NCBI RefSeq assembly: GCF_001429045.1
Contig: NZ_LMHY01000029.1
Coordinates: forward strand, 194,936 to 258,935
DNA: 64,000 bases
Direction: 5' to 3'
From: Pseudomonas sp. Root71
Lineage (GTDB): Bacteria > Pseudomonadota > Gammaproteobacteria > Pseudomonadales > Pseudomonadaceae
This document shows, one piece after another, positions 51,801 to 58,882 of the stretch (position 1 is its first letter; every line of letters starts with the position of its first letter). The translations under genes and the position numbers were made by a program. A model generated the notes under the pieces. The model ran no database searches, was not told where the DNA came from, and saw nothing but the letters and a program-made list of their open reading frames with translations.

Positions 51801-54665
51801 TTGCGGGCTGCCATTGACCTCGGGCGCCAGCACCAGCGCCTGTTCGATGGCCGGATGGTTTTGCAGGCGATCCTGGATTTCCCCCAGTTCGATGCGGAAG
51901 CCACGGATCTTCACTTGATGGTCGATACGCCCGGCGTATTCGATGCTGCCATCGGCGCAGTACCGCGCCAGATCGCCGGTGCGATACAGACGCGCGCCCG
52001 ATTCGGCGGCGAACAGGTCCGGGACAAACCGCGTGGCGGTCAGGTCGGCACGCTGGTGATAGCCGCGAGCAAGGCCGGCACCGCCGACGTACAACTCTCC
52101 CACGCAACCCTTGGCCACCGGGTTCAGGCGCGGGTCGAGCACGTACCAACGCAGATCGGCGATCGGCTCCCCCAGCGGCGAGCTGTTGGCGCCATCGAGG
52201 TCGGCGCGGGACAGCGGCCGGTAGCTCACGTGCACCGTGGTTTCGGTGATGCCGTACATATTGATCAGCAACGGCTGCCGGTCGTCGAAGGCGTCGTACC
52301 ACGGACGCAGGCTGGCCACGTCCAGCGCCTCGCCGCCGAACACCACATACCGCAGGGCCATGGCTTGTGAATTGGCGCAGGCGAACGGCAGCAACTGCCA
52401 GAATGCCGAAGGCGTCTGGTTGAGCACGGTGACGCGCTCGTCACGCAGTAAGCGGGCGAAGTCCTCCGGGGAGCGGCTGACCGCATGGGGCACCACCACC
52501 AGCTTGCCGCCGTAGAACAGCGCGCCAAATATTTCCCACACGGAAAAGTCGAACGCATAGGAGTGGAACAGGCTCCAGACATCGTCGGCGTTGAAACCGA
52601 ACCAATGTTCGGTGGCACTGAACAGGCGCGTCAGGTTGCTGTGGGGCAGCAGTGTGCCTTTCGGTTTGCCGGTGGAGCCGGAGGTGTAGATGACGTAGGC
52701 CAGATTCGCTGGCGCAGTCAGGTTCGGCAGGTTGTCGGCACTGGCCTCGGACAGCCAGTCGCTGGCGTGATCGATGCAGATCACTTCGATCTGTTCGTTC
52801 AATGGCAGGCGCGGCAACAGTGCGGAATCGGTCAGCAACAGGCGCGTGCCGCTGTCGGCGAGCATATAGGCCAGGCGATCCTGCGGGTATTGCGGGTCCA
52901 GCGGCACATAGGCGCCACCGGCCTTGAGGATCGCCAGCAGGCTGACGATCATCTCCAGCGAACGCTCCAGGGCGATGCCCACCAACACGTCCGGGCCGAC
53001 GCCGCGCTCGCGCAGGCGATGGGCGATGCGGTTGGCGCGGCGGTTCAGTTCGGCGTATGTGAGGGTGACGCCGTCGCAGGTCACGGCGATGTTGTTCGGG
53101 TGCGCGGCGGCCTGGGCTTCGATAAGTTGATGGGCGCACAACAGGTTCGCCTGATCGCCGTTCAACACCGAACTGCGATTCCAGTCGAGCAAGGTGGCCT
53201 GCTGCTCGGCGGCGTCGAGCATTCGCAGGTCCGCCAGGGCAACCGTGCTGTCAGTGCAAATCGCCTGCAACAGGTTCAGCCAGTGCCGGCCGAGACGCTC
53301 GATGGTCGAGGCGTCGAACAGTTCGGTGGCGTAGACGAACGACGCGTGGATACCCTCGTCGCCCTCGACGGTGTCGAGCATCAGGTCGAACTTGGTGGTC
53401 TCTTCATCCCAGATCAGCGGTTCGACCCTCAGCCCCGGTAGAACCCAGCGTTGCGGGCCACCACTGTCGCGCTGGTGGTTGAACATCACCTGGAACAGCG
53501 GCGTATGGCTCAAGCTGCGCTCCACCCCCAGGCCATCGACCAATTGCTCGAACGGCAGGTCCTGATGGGCCTGGGCGCCGAGGGCCGCAGCCTTGATCTC
53601 CGCCAGCAATTGCCCAAACGGCTGGTCGGCCCGTGGCTGGCTGCGCAGCACCTGGGTGTTGACGAAAAAGCCCAGCAGGTTTTCCACGTCCTGGCGGGTG
53701 CGGTTGGCAATCGGCACGCCGACACGGATGTCCTGCTCGCCGTTGTAGCGATGCAGCAACGTCTGCAATGCCGCCATCAGCAGCATGAACAGGGTGCAGC
53801 CTTCGCGGCGGGCAAGATCACGCAGTTGAGTGGTCAACGCAGTGGAGATGTCCAGCTCGACGCTCGCGCCCTGCTGGTTCGGGATCGCCGGGCGACGACG
53901 GTCGGTCGGCAGGTTCAGTGGCGGATGTTCACGGCCCAACTGCCCACGCCAGTAATCGAGTTGGCGCTCGGCCTCGCCGGCCTCCAGCCACAGGCGCTGC
54001 CAGCGGGCGAAGTCGGCGTACTGGATGCCCAGCTCCGGCAGCTGCGCAGGCTGCCCGGCACTCAGTTGCGCATAAAGTTGGGTGAACTCCTGCAACAGGA
54101 TCGGCAGAGAGCCGCCGTCGGTGACGATGTGGTGGAAGGTCAGCACCAGCACATGTTGCTGCGCATAGAGGCGGATCAAGCGGCAGCGCATCAACGGGCC
54201 GTGCTGCAGGTCGAACGGCTGCTCGGCGTTCAGGGCGATCTGCCGTTGCAGTTCGACCTCGTCGCCAGCGCTGACTTCAACCAGCGGCGCATCCATCCGT
54301 GGGTGAATCTTTTGCAGCACTTGCTGATCATCGAAGACGAAGGTGGTGCGCAGCACTTCGTGACGCTGTACCAGCGCGCTCAGGGTCTGTGCCAGCGCCT
54401 CAGGGTTGAGCTCGCCGCTCAGGCGGAAGGCACCGGTCAGGTTGTAGGCCGTAGCCTGGGGCTGCATCTGCCAGAGGAACCACAAGCGCTGCTGCGCGTA
54501 GGACGCCGGCAACGTGTCGACGCCGCGGTCCCGTGGCGGGATCGGCAACAGTTCCAGGGTCAGCCCCTGGGCGTGCATCTTCTGTTGCAACGCACGCCGG
54601 GCGTCCGCGCTCAAGCCGCAGAAACGCTGGGCCAGGGTCATCATTCTGTCCGGTGCAGCACTCAT
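42861..54665 (-). CDS. pvdD: Terminal pyoverdine peptide synthetase: C-A(Thr)-T-E, C-A(Ser)-T, C-A(hydroxyOrn)-T-TE
   Basis: A 3934-residue three-module NRPS. Module 1: C (about 45-470, HHIVTDG near 178), A (515-1000), T (DNFFELGGDS near 1052) and an epimerisation domain (1115-1530, LTPIQHWFFEQ, HHLAVDGVS). Module 2: C (from 1568), A (2025-2520), T (2548). Module 3: C (from 2632), A (3078-3575), T (3608) and a thioesterase (3680-3930, GWSLGG near 3744). Pocket residues read by eye: module 1 DFWNVGMVH (Thr), module 2 DVWHLSLID (Ser), module 3 DGECCGGVT (like hydroxyornithine codes). So it should add D-allo-Thr, Ser and hydroxyOrn, then release with cyclisation of the last residue. ATGA overlap with the preceding synthetase. 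Named pvdD by position and thioesterase; naming varies among fluorescens strains. Confidence 0.9.
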   Translation of the reverse strand: MSAAPDRMMTLAQRFCGLSADARRALQQKMHAQGLTLELLPIPPRDRGVDTLPASYAQQRLWFLWQMQPQATAYNLTGAFRLSGELNPEALAQTLSALVQRHEVLRTTFVFDDQQVLQKIHPRMDAPLVEVSAGDEVELQRQIALNAEQPFDLQHGPLMRCRLIRLYAQQHVLVLTFHHIVTDGGSLPILLQEFTQLYAQLSAGQPAQLPELGIQYADFARWQRLWLEAGEAERQLDYWRGQLGREHPPLNLPTDRRRPAIPNQQGASVELDISTALTTQLRDLARREGCTLFMLLMAALQTLLHRYNGEQDIRVGVPIANRTRQDVENLLGFFVNTQVLRSQPRADQPFGQLLAEIKAAALGAQAHQDLPFEQLVDGLGVERSLSHTPLFQVMFNHQRDSGGPQRWVLPGLRVEPLIWDEETTKFDLMLDTVEGDEGIHASFVYATELFDASTIERLGRHWLNLLQAICTDSTVALADLRMLDAAEQQATLLDWNRSSVLNGDQANLLCAHQLIEAQAAAHPNNIAVTCDGVTLTYAELNRRANRIAHRLRERGVGPDVLVGIALERSLEMIVSLLAILKAGGAYVPLDPQYPQDRLAYMLADSGTRLLLTDSALLPRLPLNEQIEVICIDHASDWLSEASADNLPNLTAPANLAYVIYTSGSTGKPKGTLLPHSNLTRLFSATEHWFGFNADDVWSLFHSYAFDFSVWEIFGALFYGGKLVVVPHAVSRSPEDFARLLRDERVTVLNQTPSAFWQLLPFACANSQAMALRYVVFGGEALDVASLRPWYDAFDDRQPLLINMYGITETTVHVSYRPLSRADLDGANSSPLGEPIADLRWYVLDPRLNPVAKGCVGELYVGGAGLARGYHQRADLTATRFVPDLFAAESGARLYRTGDLARYCADGSIEYAGRIDHQVKIRGFRIELGEIQDRLQNHPAIEQALVLAPEVNGSPQLVAWFTTIGDDSDLRQSLREHLQAGLPDYMVPAHLIKLDQWPLTSNGKLDRNALPKPDAALAQQAYTAPLDEMQAALAAIWQDVLKLERVGIDDNFFELGGDSIISIQVVSRARQAGIRITPRDLFQHQTVQSLAKVAVRSAGLLIDQGPVHGEVLLTPIQHWFFEQDIEARHHWNQSLLLELREPLDSVSLQQALAALVEHHDALRLRLRNVDGTWQQAQAEQWNSAEVLWQRQAADADELLELCNAAQASLNLQDGPLLRALLVDMGAAGQRLLLVVHHLAVDGVSWRLLLEDLQTAYQQAQQAQPVRLPTKTSAYQAWAARLQSHAQSAGLASQASYWQDQFHDVQVELPADNPQGSLASQHAVSVETVLDSTLTRQLLQDAPAAYRTQVNDLLLTALARVLDQWTGQTSTLVKLEGHGREDLFDDIDLTRTLGWFTSIFPVKLTPATDLAASIKAVKEQLRAVPDKGIGFGILRYLADAGLEDLPSPQVTFNYMGQFDASFDQQAPWRPARESGGAEQGASAELDRGLSINGQVYAGQLRLSWTFSGEVFKPQTVQRLADAYALELQQLIEHCLSGTGGLTPSDVPLVRVDQAQLDALPLAASQIEDILPLSPMQQGMLFHSLFAPDAGAYVPQMRVDVQGLDVEAFRDAWQQTLQRHEVLRAAFFSESNGSRPLQVILADATLPLTVLDWRDQTTVTEALDRLAEDDRLRGFDLTVAPLLRLTLVQTVDDRHHLIFTNHHILLDGWSTSQLFGEVLQRYSGVMPAPSVGRYRDYMTWLGTRDRAACEAFWLEQLQSFTEPTRLAGALPGPVAGQGDAHRTLHLSLDRAATERLSGFARQARVTPNTLLQAAWLLLLQRYTGQQTVAFGATVSGRPSELQGIEQQIGLFINTLPVIATPHPERTVSQWIDEVQALNLRLREVEYTPLADVQRWAGHSGEALFDTLLVFENYPVAQALEEGNASTLKFSGISNHDQTSFPLTIAAELGECLDLRFNYDTALFSAEAIEGLSARLLALLDAMVSTPQQPLGRLSLLDAAQTAQQVEGFNRTAQAWPDVRPVYQCFEAQVLQTPEAPALVFAGQTLSYRELNQQANRLAHYLRSQGVGAEVLVGIAAERSLELVIGLLAIMKAGGAYVPLDPDYPRERLEHMFNDSGVHLLLTQRHLLQQLPIPPATTAICLDDMAGLLDGLSDENLPCVVELQSLAYMIYTSGSTGKPKGAANRHDALYNRLAWMQGAYPLDGRDTVLQKTPFSFDVSVWEFFWPLMTGARLAMAEPGAHRDPAQLVDLIEQYQVSTLHFVPSMLQAFVQGEGFERCASLRQILCSGEALSADLQHNLFRVLPNVGLYNLYGPTEAAIDVTHWTCVDDGGFSVPIGYPIANLVTYILDDSLQPQVQGCVGELYLGGVGLARGYHNRPDLTAERFVASPFGDQGERLYRTGDLARYREDGVIEYVGRIDHQVKIRGLRIELGEIEACLLEHPSVREAVVIALDVGKSKQLVAYVVGDAAVDPLKQHLRNALPEHMQPSHVLLLDQLPVTPNGKLDRRALPQPDQQVREYIAPRNAVETTLQTVWQALFEVPQIGMQDNFFELGGDSIVSIQAVSRARKAGLSISPKDVFSHPTIAELAMVAQPLTANQAVPTQVAPAAKVELSEAQYQALELTEDEVEDVYPLSPMQQGMLFHSVQDGDSGLYVNQIEVGVRGVDGARFHAAWADAARRHGILRTAFLWEGDKEPLQVVRRDAPSLLTELDWRGLDNQPGRVRQLALEERERGLSLNRAPLLRLLLVRLEDDRYRLIWTYHHILMDGWSVSRLIGEVLRHYSGEEHEPVAAYRDYIDWLGQQVAEASEAFWKDKLSNLEGATHLARALPVKAPQAGYHAIYTHLSAGQTARLQAFAQQQQVTLNTLVQAAWLLLLQRYTGQRTVTFGATVSGRPETLNGSENMLGLFINTLPVVNTVPTETSVGDWLRELQAYNLDIRDFQQTPLSDIQRWAGQGGQSLFDSIIVFENQPVDRTLREWNGDALRFDDVSDFGLTSFAMDLMVSLDEGLRIEYMHQRDQFDLATVEVLRSHMESLMQRLCDDAGRAVGELGLLTLDEGRALDGELPVVAEGDETPVHELIRQRARLQPEHTALVLSYAERDAEHLSYAELDRRSDALAVHLLEQGVQAEDVIGVFMERSLELVVSLLAVMKCGAAYVPLDPQYPQERLRYMMADSDMRLLLTQERLRDSAQLNPGTAMVAVDRLNLDVEVPAPQRAVHAEQLAYLIYTSGSTGKPKSVAVAHGPLSMHVQAIAELYEMDPDNRELHFMSFAFDGAHERWITALISGSTLVIRDNTLWTAEQTLAVLHRQRISVACFPPAYLLQLAEHAELQGGDPPSVRIYCFGGDAVPDATFERVKHTLRPQFLVNGYGPTETVVTPLLWKIAADGHCQAMYAPIGQRVGARSLHVLDMDLNPLPVGMVGELYIGGRGVARGYHRHPWQSAERFVADPFSTEGGRLYRTGDLVRRREDGVFDYVGRIDHQVKVRGFRIELGEIEARLREQAGVNDALVVVRDNSQGPQLVGYVVAAQDDGLGPRCQAALRESLPDYMVPTQVVVLPRFPLTPNGKLDRKALPDPAFSGRDYVAPRTPLEWALADIWQQVLGIEKVGITDNFFELGGDSLRTLKVISKVRALNEPGFQLKLRDMMAKPTIAGLSGVDEQPLRQRPQPLLLLNRVVGDQPPLFCLHAGFGTVFDYEPLARRLEGERTVYGVQCRMLLDRQWHDTSLSQMAADYVEAIRARQPQGPYHVLGWSLGGALALMVSDLFEQQGQRVAFIGLVDSFVPTQANTVASPDEWRTDLAEFLGATLGMDGEVIARALSVERAGDHDAVARIIRAVIDSESDQASGYALLGADELAQTFMVSTRLKALSRQVETLPIPQAELHCWWADGNPTAERATLERQQPRLRKVQRVTADHFDILQQDECLDTVVAALSREVVPQF

Positions 54666-57600
54666 CGCGCGTGTTCCTCGTCCACTTCGTCGAACAACGC
54701 TTCAAGGGCGTCTACATCGTTTTCTTTATGTTCACTGTGCTCACGGAACTGCTCGATCTGCGTCGCCAGTCGTTCCAGGGTGTCACCGTCGAAAAACAGC
54801 TTGAGCGGGATCGCCAGGTTCAGCTCTTCTTGAATCCGCGCACGAATGCGCGTGGCCAGCAGCGAGTGCCCGCCGAGCTCGAAGAAGTTGTCGTGCACGC
54901 CGACGCGCTCGACGTGCAACGCTTCGGCCCAGATCGCCGCCAGGGTTATTTCGAGGTCGTTGCGCGGCGCGACGAAGACGCTGCGGCGCACATCGAGATC
55001 GAGCAAGGCCTGGCGATTGAGTTTGCCGTTGGGCATCAGCGGGAAACGCTCCAGCACCTGCAAGCGCGCCGGTTGCAGGTGCCCGGGCAGCACTTCGGCC
55101 AGATGGCTGCGCAATTCGTTGAGGCGAATGTCGGCGGTGTCGGCCGGGGACACCACGAAGCCCAGCAGTTGCGGGCCGGTCGGGGTTTCCCGGGCAATCA
55201 CGGCGGCGTCTTCGATGCCCGGCGCGTTGCGCATGGCCGACTCGATTTCCCCCAGTTCTATGCGGAAGCCGCGGATTTTCACTTGGTGATCGGCTCGGCC
55301 CAGATACTCCAGCACGCCATCGGCGCGATAGCGCACCAGGTCGCCGGTGCGATACAGGCGCTGGCCCGCCGCCTTCGTGAACAGGTCGGGGACAAAACGC
55401 TCGGCCGTCAGCGTGGCCCGTTGCAGATAACCCCGGGCAATGCCGGCCCCGCCGACATACAACTCGCCTTCGACGCCCACGGCCACCGGTTGCAGGTCCG
55501 GGCCGAGCACGTGGAGGCGCATGCCGGCAATCGGCTGGCCGATAGGGATGCTGTCATCGTCCTGGTCAAGGGGCAGTTCCCAGGCCGAACACCACACAGT
55601 GCCTTCGGTCGGGCCGTATTCGTTGACCAGCGCCACCCCCGGCAATGCCTCGCGATGTCGCTGCACCAGTGCGTTGCCGCAGGCTTCGCCGGCGACGATC
55701 ACACAGGCCAGCGCCTGGTGGTCGAGGTGTTCGAGAATTTGCGCGTGGTAGGACGGCAGGGTCAGGTAGTGGGAAATCTCTTCGCGCTGGATCAACTCGG
55801 CCAATTGCGCCGGATCCTTGTAGCTGTCTTCGTCCGGCAGGCACAGGGTCGCACCCTGCCCCAGCGCCCAGAAAACCCCGGCCACCGAGCTGTCGAAGGA
55901 GAACGACGAGAGCATCAGGAATGCCCGCAGCGGCTGGCGGTAGAAAGCGTTGCGCGCCAGGGTCGAGGCCACGGCGTTGGCATGGCTGATCATCACGCCC
56001 TTGGGTTTGCCGGTGGAACCGGAGGTGTAGATGACGTAGGCCAGGTTGGCGCTGTCGCCCTGTGGCTCAGGCCGGGTTGACGCAACGGACCAGACTTCGG
56101 CCCCCGGCATCAGGGAGATTGTCCGCTCGCTGCGCAACGCTTCGGGCAATGGCTGGCAGGCCAGCACCTGGCGCGCGCCGGTATCGGCGAGCATGAACGC
56201 CAGCCGCTCGATCGGGTAGTTCGGGTCCAGCGGCAAGTACGCAGCGCCGGCCTTGAGCGTGCCCAACAGGGCGATGACCATTTCCAGCGAACGTTGGCCG
56301 TAGACTGCCACTATCTGGTCCGGCGCCACGCCTTGGGTGCGCAGGGTATTGGCCACCTGGTTGGAGCGCGCATCCAGCTCGGCATAGCTCAGGCGCTCAC
56401 CGTTGACGCTCACCGCAATGCGCTGCGGATGCAGGCGCGCCTGCTCGCTGAACAGTTCTTGCAGGAAGCGGCACGGCAATGCCTGTTCGGAGGCGTTCGG
56501 GTTGAAGCCTTCGATCAGGCGGCTCAGTTGTGCGTCGTTGACCAGGCTTGCCTGAGCCAGGGTCAGCTCGGGCGATGCCAGCAATTGGTGGCTGAACTCG
56601 ACAAACTGCTCCAGCCATTCGACCAGCATCGATTCGGGCAGCGCACCGTCAAGACACGACAACTGCAATTGATCGCCCTGCACACGCAGGCGCAGGACTT
56701 CAGGGTTACCGTCATCCACCTCGATAGCGCTCTCAATGGCAGCCTGATAGACGAAGCCGTAACGCAGCGGCGCGGAACCTTCGGCGCTCAGTTCGAATTC
56801 ATTGAGGCAATCGAGCCACGACAGCGACTGTTCGACGCTGGCGGCAAACGCCACCAGCGCTTGCGCCAGGGTCTGCTGGCTGCGGTGCTCGAAAGCCACG
56901 GGCAAACGCCGGGCGAAGCGTCCGAGGGTGGCGATGGTTTGTTCGTTGCGACCCTCCACCTGCCAGCCCATCAGCAGTTTTTCCTGTTGGCCGATGCGCG
57001 CAACGAAGGCGGTCCACAGCAACAGTGCCAATTGCTCTGCCTCAACGCCCGTTTCGACAGCGGCTCGTTGCACGCCAGCCAACCATGGGCCGTCAATCAA
57101 CGTTGCCTGATGACGAACCAGCGTGACATCGACGGCTTTTTCGAACGGCAAGCGATGGGCCACGGCGACCTGCTGCTGCAGGTTGCGCCAGAACGCCGCG
57201 CCCTGGTGACCGATGTCTTCCTCGCGCAGTTCCTCCTGCCATGCGCTGTAGTCCAGGTATTGCAGCGCGTCCTCGTCGTCGCCCAGGGTTTCACCGCGCA
57301 ACAGGCTGCCCAGTTCACTGGCCAGCACCCGCAGCGATGCCTCGTCGAAGCTGCATGCCGGGGCCAGCAGAGTGATGAACGGCTGCCCTGCTCCACCTTC
57401 AACTTGCGCCACCACCAGCGCCTGATTCGAATCTTCAACCATGACTTCACGGCTGCGGCTCAAGGCCTCGGTCACCGAAGGCTGGTTGCCCAGCAGTGTG
57501 AGCGGCAAGCCATCGCACAGGCTTTGCACCGGCCACTTCATGCCCGGCAGGCGGCGGTACAGCGTGCGCAGGATTTCATGGCGCTGACCGAGGGTTTCCA

Positions 57601-57760
57601 GTGCCCTGCGCAACGCCTGGGCGTCCACTGGCCTGGTGACCGGCAGCGTCAAGGTGGCGAACAGCGGCCGTGCGCCCAGCTCCTGGGCACGCAAATAAAA
57701 GGCCTGCTGGGCCGAAGTCTGGAATACGTCTACCGAAGGTTCGAGGGCGGTGGTGTTCAT
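54662..57760 (-). CDS. Single-module pyoverdine peptide synthetase: interface-like domain, A (His), T
   Basis: A 1032-residue NRPS. Residues about 10-420 resemble a condensation domain but lack HHxxxDG; the spot reads LLAPACSFDEASLRVL near 137. This is what is described for interface domains that recruit stand-alone beta-hydroxylases. The A domain (about 430-925, YTSGSTGKPKG near 578) has pocket residues DSALIAEVW, close to the histidine code DSELTAEVC of bacitracin synthetase and unlike the Asp code. T follows near 963 (DNFFELGGHSL), then a strongly acidic C-terminus. The condensation domain for this residue is probably the one ending the upstream synthetase. It starts 12 bases after the hydroxylase stop and overlaps the next synthetase by four bases. 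Equivalent in position to pvdJ. Confidence 0.85.
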   Translation of the reverse strand: MNTTALEPSVDVFQTSAQQAFYLRAQELGARPLFATLTLPVTRPVDAQALRRALETLGQRHEILRTLYRRLPGMKWPVQSLCDGLPLTLLGNQPSVTEALSRSREVMVEDSNQALVVAQVEGGAGQPFITLLAPACSFDEASLRVLASELGSLLRGETLGDDEDALQYLDYSAWQEELREEDIGHQGAAFWRNLQQQVAVAHRLPFEKAVDVTLVRHQATLIDGPWLAGVQRAAVETGVEAEQLALLLWTAFVARIGQQEKLLMGWQVEGRNEQTIATLGRFARRLPVAFEHRSQQTLAQALVAFAASVEQSLSWLDCLNEFELSAEGSAPLRYGFVYQAAIESAIEVDDGNPEVLRLRVQGDQLQLSCLDGALPESMLVEWLEQFVEFSHQLLASPELTLAQASLVNDAQLSRLIEGFNPNASEQALPCRFLQELFSEQARLHPQRIAVSVNGERLSYAELDARSNQVANTLRTQGVAPDQIVAVYGQRSLEMVIALLGTLKAGAAYLPLDPNYPIERLAFMLADTGARQVLACQPLPEALRSERTISLMPGAEVWSVASTRPEPQGDSANLAYVIYTSGSTGKPKGVMISHANAVASTLARNAFYRQPLRAFLMLSSFSFDSSVAGVFWALGQGATLCLPDEDSYKDPAQLAELIQREEISHYLTLPSYHAQILEHLDHQALACVIVAGEACGNALVQRHREALPGVALVNEYGPTEGTVWCSAWELPLDQDDDSIPIGQPIAGMRLHVLGPDLQPVAVGVEGELYVGGAGIARGYLQRATLTAERFVPDLFTKAAGQRLYRTGDLVRYRADGVLEYLGRADHQVKIRGFRIELGEIESAMRNAPGIEDAAVIARETPTGPQLLGFVVSPADTADIRLNELRSHLAEVLPGHLQPARLQVLERFPLMPNGKLNRQALLDLDVRRSVFVAPRNDLEITLAAIWAEALHVERVGVHDNFFELGGHSLLATRIRARIQEELNLAIPLKLFFDGDTLERLATQIEQFREHSEHKENDVDALEALFDEVDEEHAR

Positions 57761-57771
57761 GTCGGGTGTCC

Positions 57772-58830
57772 TTATTCCTGATCCAGGTCGGCGCTTTTCT
57801 GCGCGATGGCCATGGCCGTGAGGATTTTTCTGTAGCCGGTGAATTCGTTGCGCGCATGTACGCTGAGGATGTTGTCGAGCAGGACCACGTCGCCCTTCTC
57901 CCAGGCGAACTCGACCATCACCTCGCGGTAGATGCCTTGCAGGTGGCGAATCACATCGTCGGGAATCGGCGAGCCGTCGCCGAAGAAGGTGTTTTGCGGC
58001 AGGTCCTGCGGGCCGAATTCACGCAGCAGGTTGTCGCGGATGCTGTCCGGCAGTGTCAGTGCGTTGAAGAAGGTGCCGTGGTTGAACCAGATGCGCTCGC
58101 CGCTCAGTGGATGGCGCACGATGGCCGGGCCGTTCTGCCGGGTGCGCAGGCGGTTGCCCGGTTTCCACTCGGCCTGGATGCCGATTTTCGCGCAGTAGGC
58201 CTCGACTTCGCCGCGATCCTCGCTCTGGAACACGGTTTGCCATGGCAGGCCCATGCCGTCGCCGTAGTTGCGCACGTACATGATGCGTTTGCGGGCAAAC
58301 TCCTCGCGCACCGCCGGGTCGATCCGCGCGAGGATCCGGCGGGTATCGCCAAAGGGGGTTTCACCGCCGGTGGTCGACGGCGTGTCGCAGTAGAAATACA
58401 GGTGACGCGGGAACACCGGCGAGTACGAGTGTTCGTTGTGCGGGAAGATTTTTTCCGGCGCCGGGTAGTCGGTGGAGCTGTAGATCTTGAACTGGCCGCT
58501 GATCTGGGTCCGTGGCGAAGCGCGGAACAGGTACTCCAGGGCGCCGCCGGAAATCCCGTCGACGCAGCGGTTGAACTCGCCGATATCGGCCACCTGGAAG
58601 CCACGGAACAGGATCACCGCGTGTTCCAGCAGCTTGCTTTCGATCAGCCCGCGATTCTGGGTCGCCCATTCCACCAGGCTCACGCCGGACACGGCCGGAC
58701 GGCACACCAGCGGCATGCTCAGGCCTTCGAACAGCGGCGCAAAACTCACCAGCCGCGTCGGATCGGTGGACAGGCTTTTACGGGCACCACGGCCCATCCT
58801 GGGCATGGACTTGGTCGTTGAAACGGTCAT
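57772..58830 (-). CDS. SyrP-like non-heme Fe(II)/2-oxoglutarate beta-hydroxylase
   Basis: A 352-residue TauD/SyrP-family dioxygenase. The iron-binding facial triad is seen as His and Glu in FPHNEHSYSPVFP and a distal His in ILSVHARNEFTGYRK, with the 2-oxoglutarate Arg nearby. SyrP-type enzymes hydroxylate an amino acid while it is tethered to a carrier domain. Lying between two pyoverdine synthetases, one with an interface-like domain and a His-type A domain, it most likely makes beta-hydroxyhistidine; beta-hydroxyaspartate is the alternative. ATG at 58830 with a GGAGGGG ribosome site was chosen over an upstream in-frame start. It lies 52 bases after the first synthetase. Confidence 0.87.
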   Translation of the reverse strand: MTVSTTKSMPRMGRGARKSLSTDPTRLVSFAPLFEGLSMPLVCRPAVSGVSLVEWATQNRGLIESKLLEHAVILFRGFQVADIGEFNRCVDGISGGALEYLFRASPRTQISGQFKIYSSTDYPAPEKIFPHNEHSYSPVFPRHLYFYCDTPSTTGGETPFGDTRRILARIDPAVREEFARKRIMYVRNYGDGMGLPWQTVFQSEDRGEVEAYCAKIGIQAEWKPGNRLRTRQNGPAIVRHPLSGERIWFNHGTFFNALTLPDSIRDNLLREFGPQDLPQNTFFGDGSPIPDDVIRHLQGIYREVMVEFAWEKGDVVLLDNILSVHARNEFTGYRKILTAMAIAQKSADLDQE

Positions 58831-58882
58831 AAACCCCTCCAGAAAATGTTGACGGCGGCGCTCAAGGGCGCCGCCGACTGAA

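Noticed and set aside
54662..57760. Aspartate as substrate of the middle synthetase, by analogy with hydroxyaspartate pyoverdines
   Set aside because: The pocket lacks the Lys and His pattern of Asp codes (DLTKVGHVG) and instead resembles a His code; kept only as an alternative.
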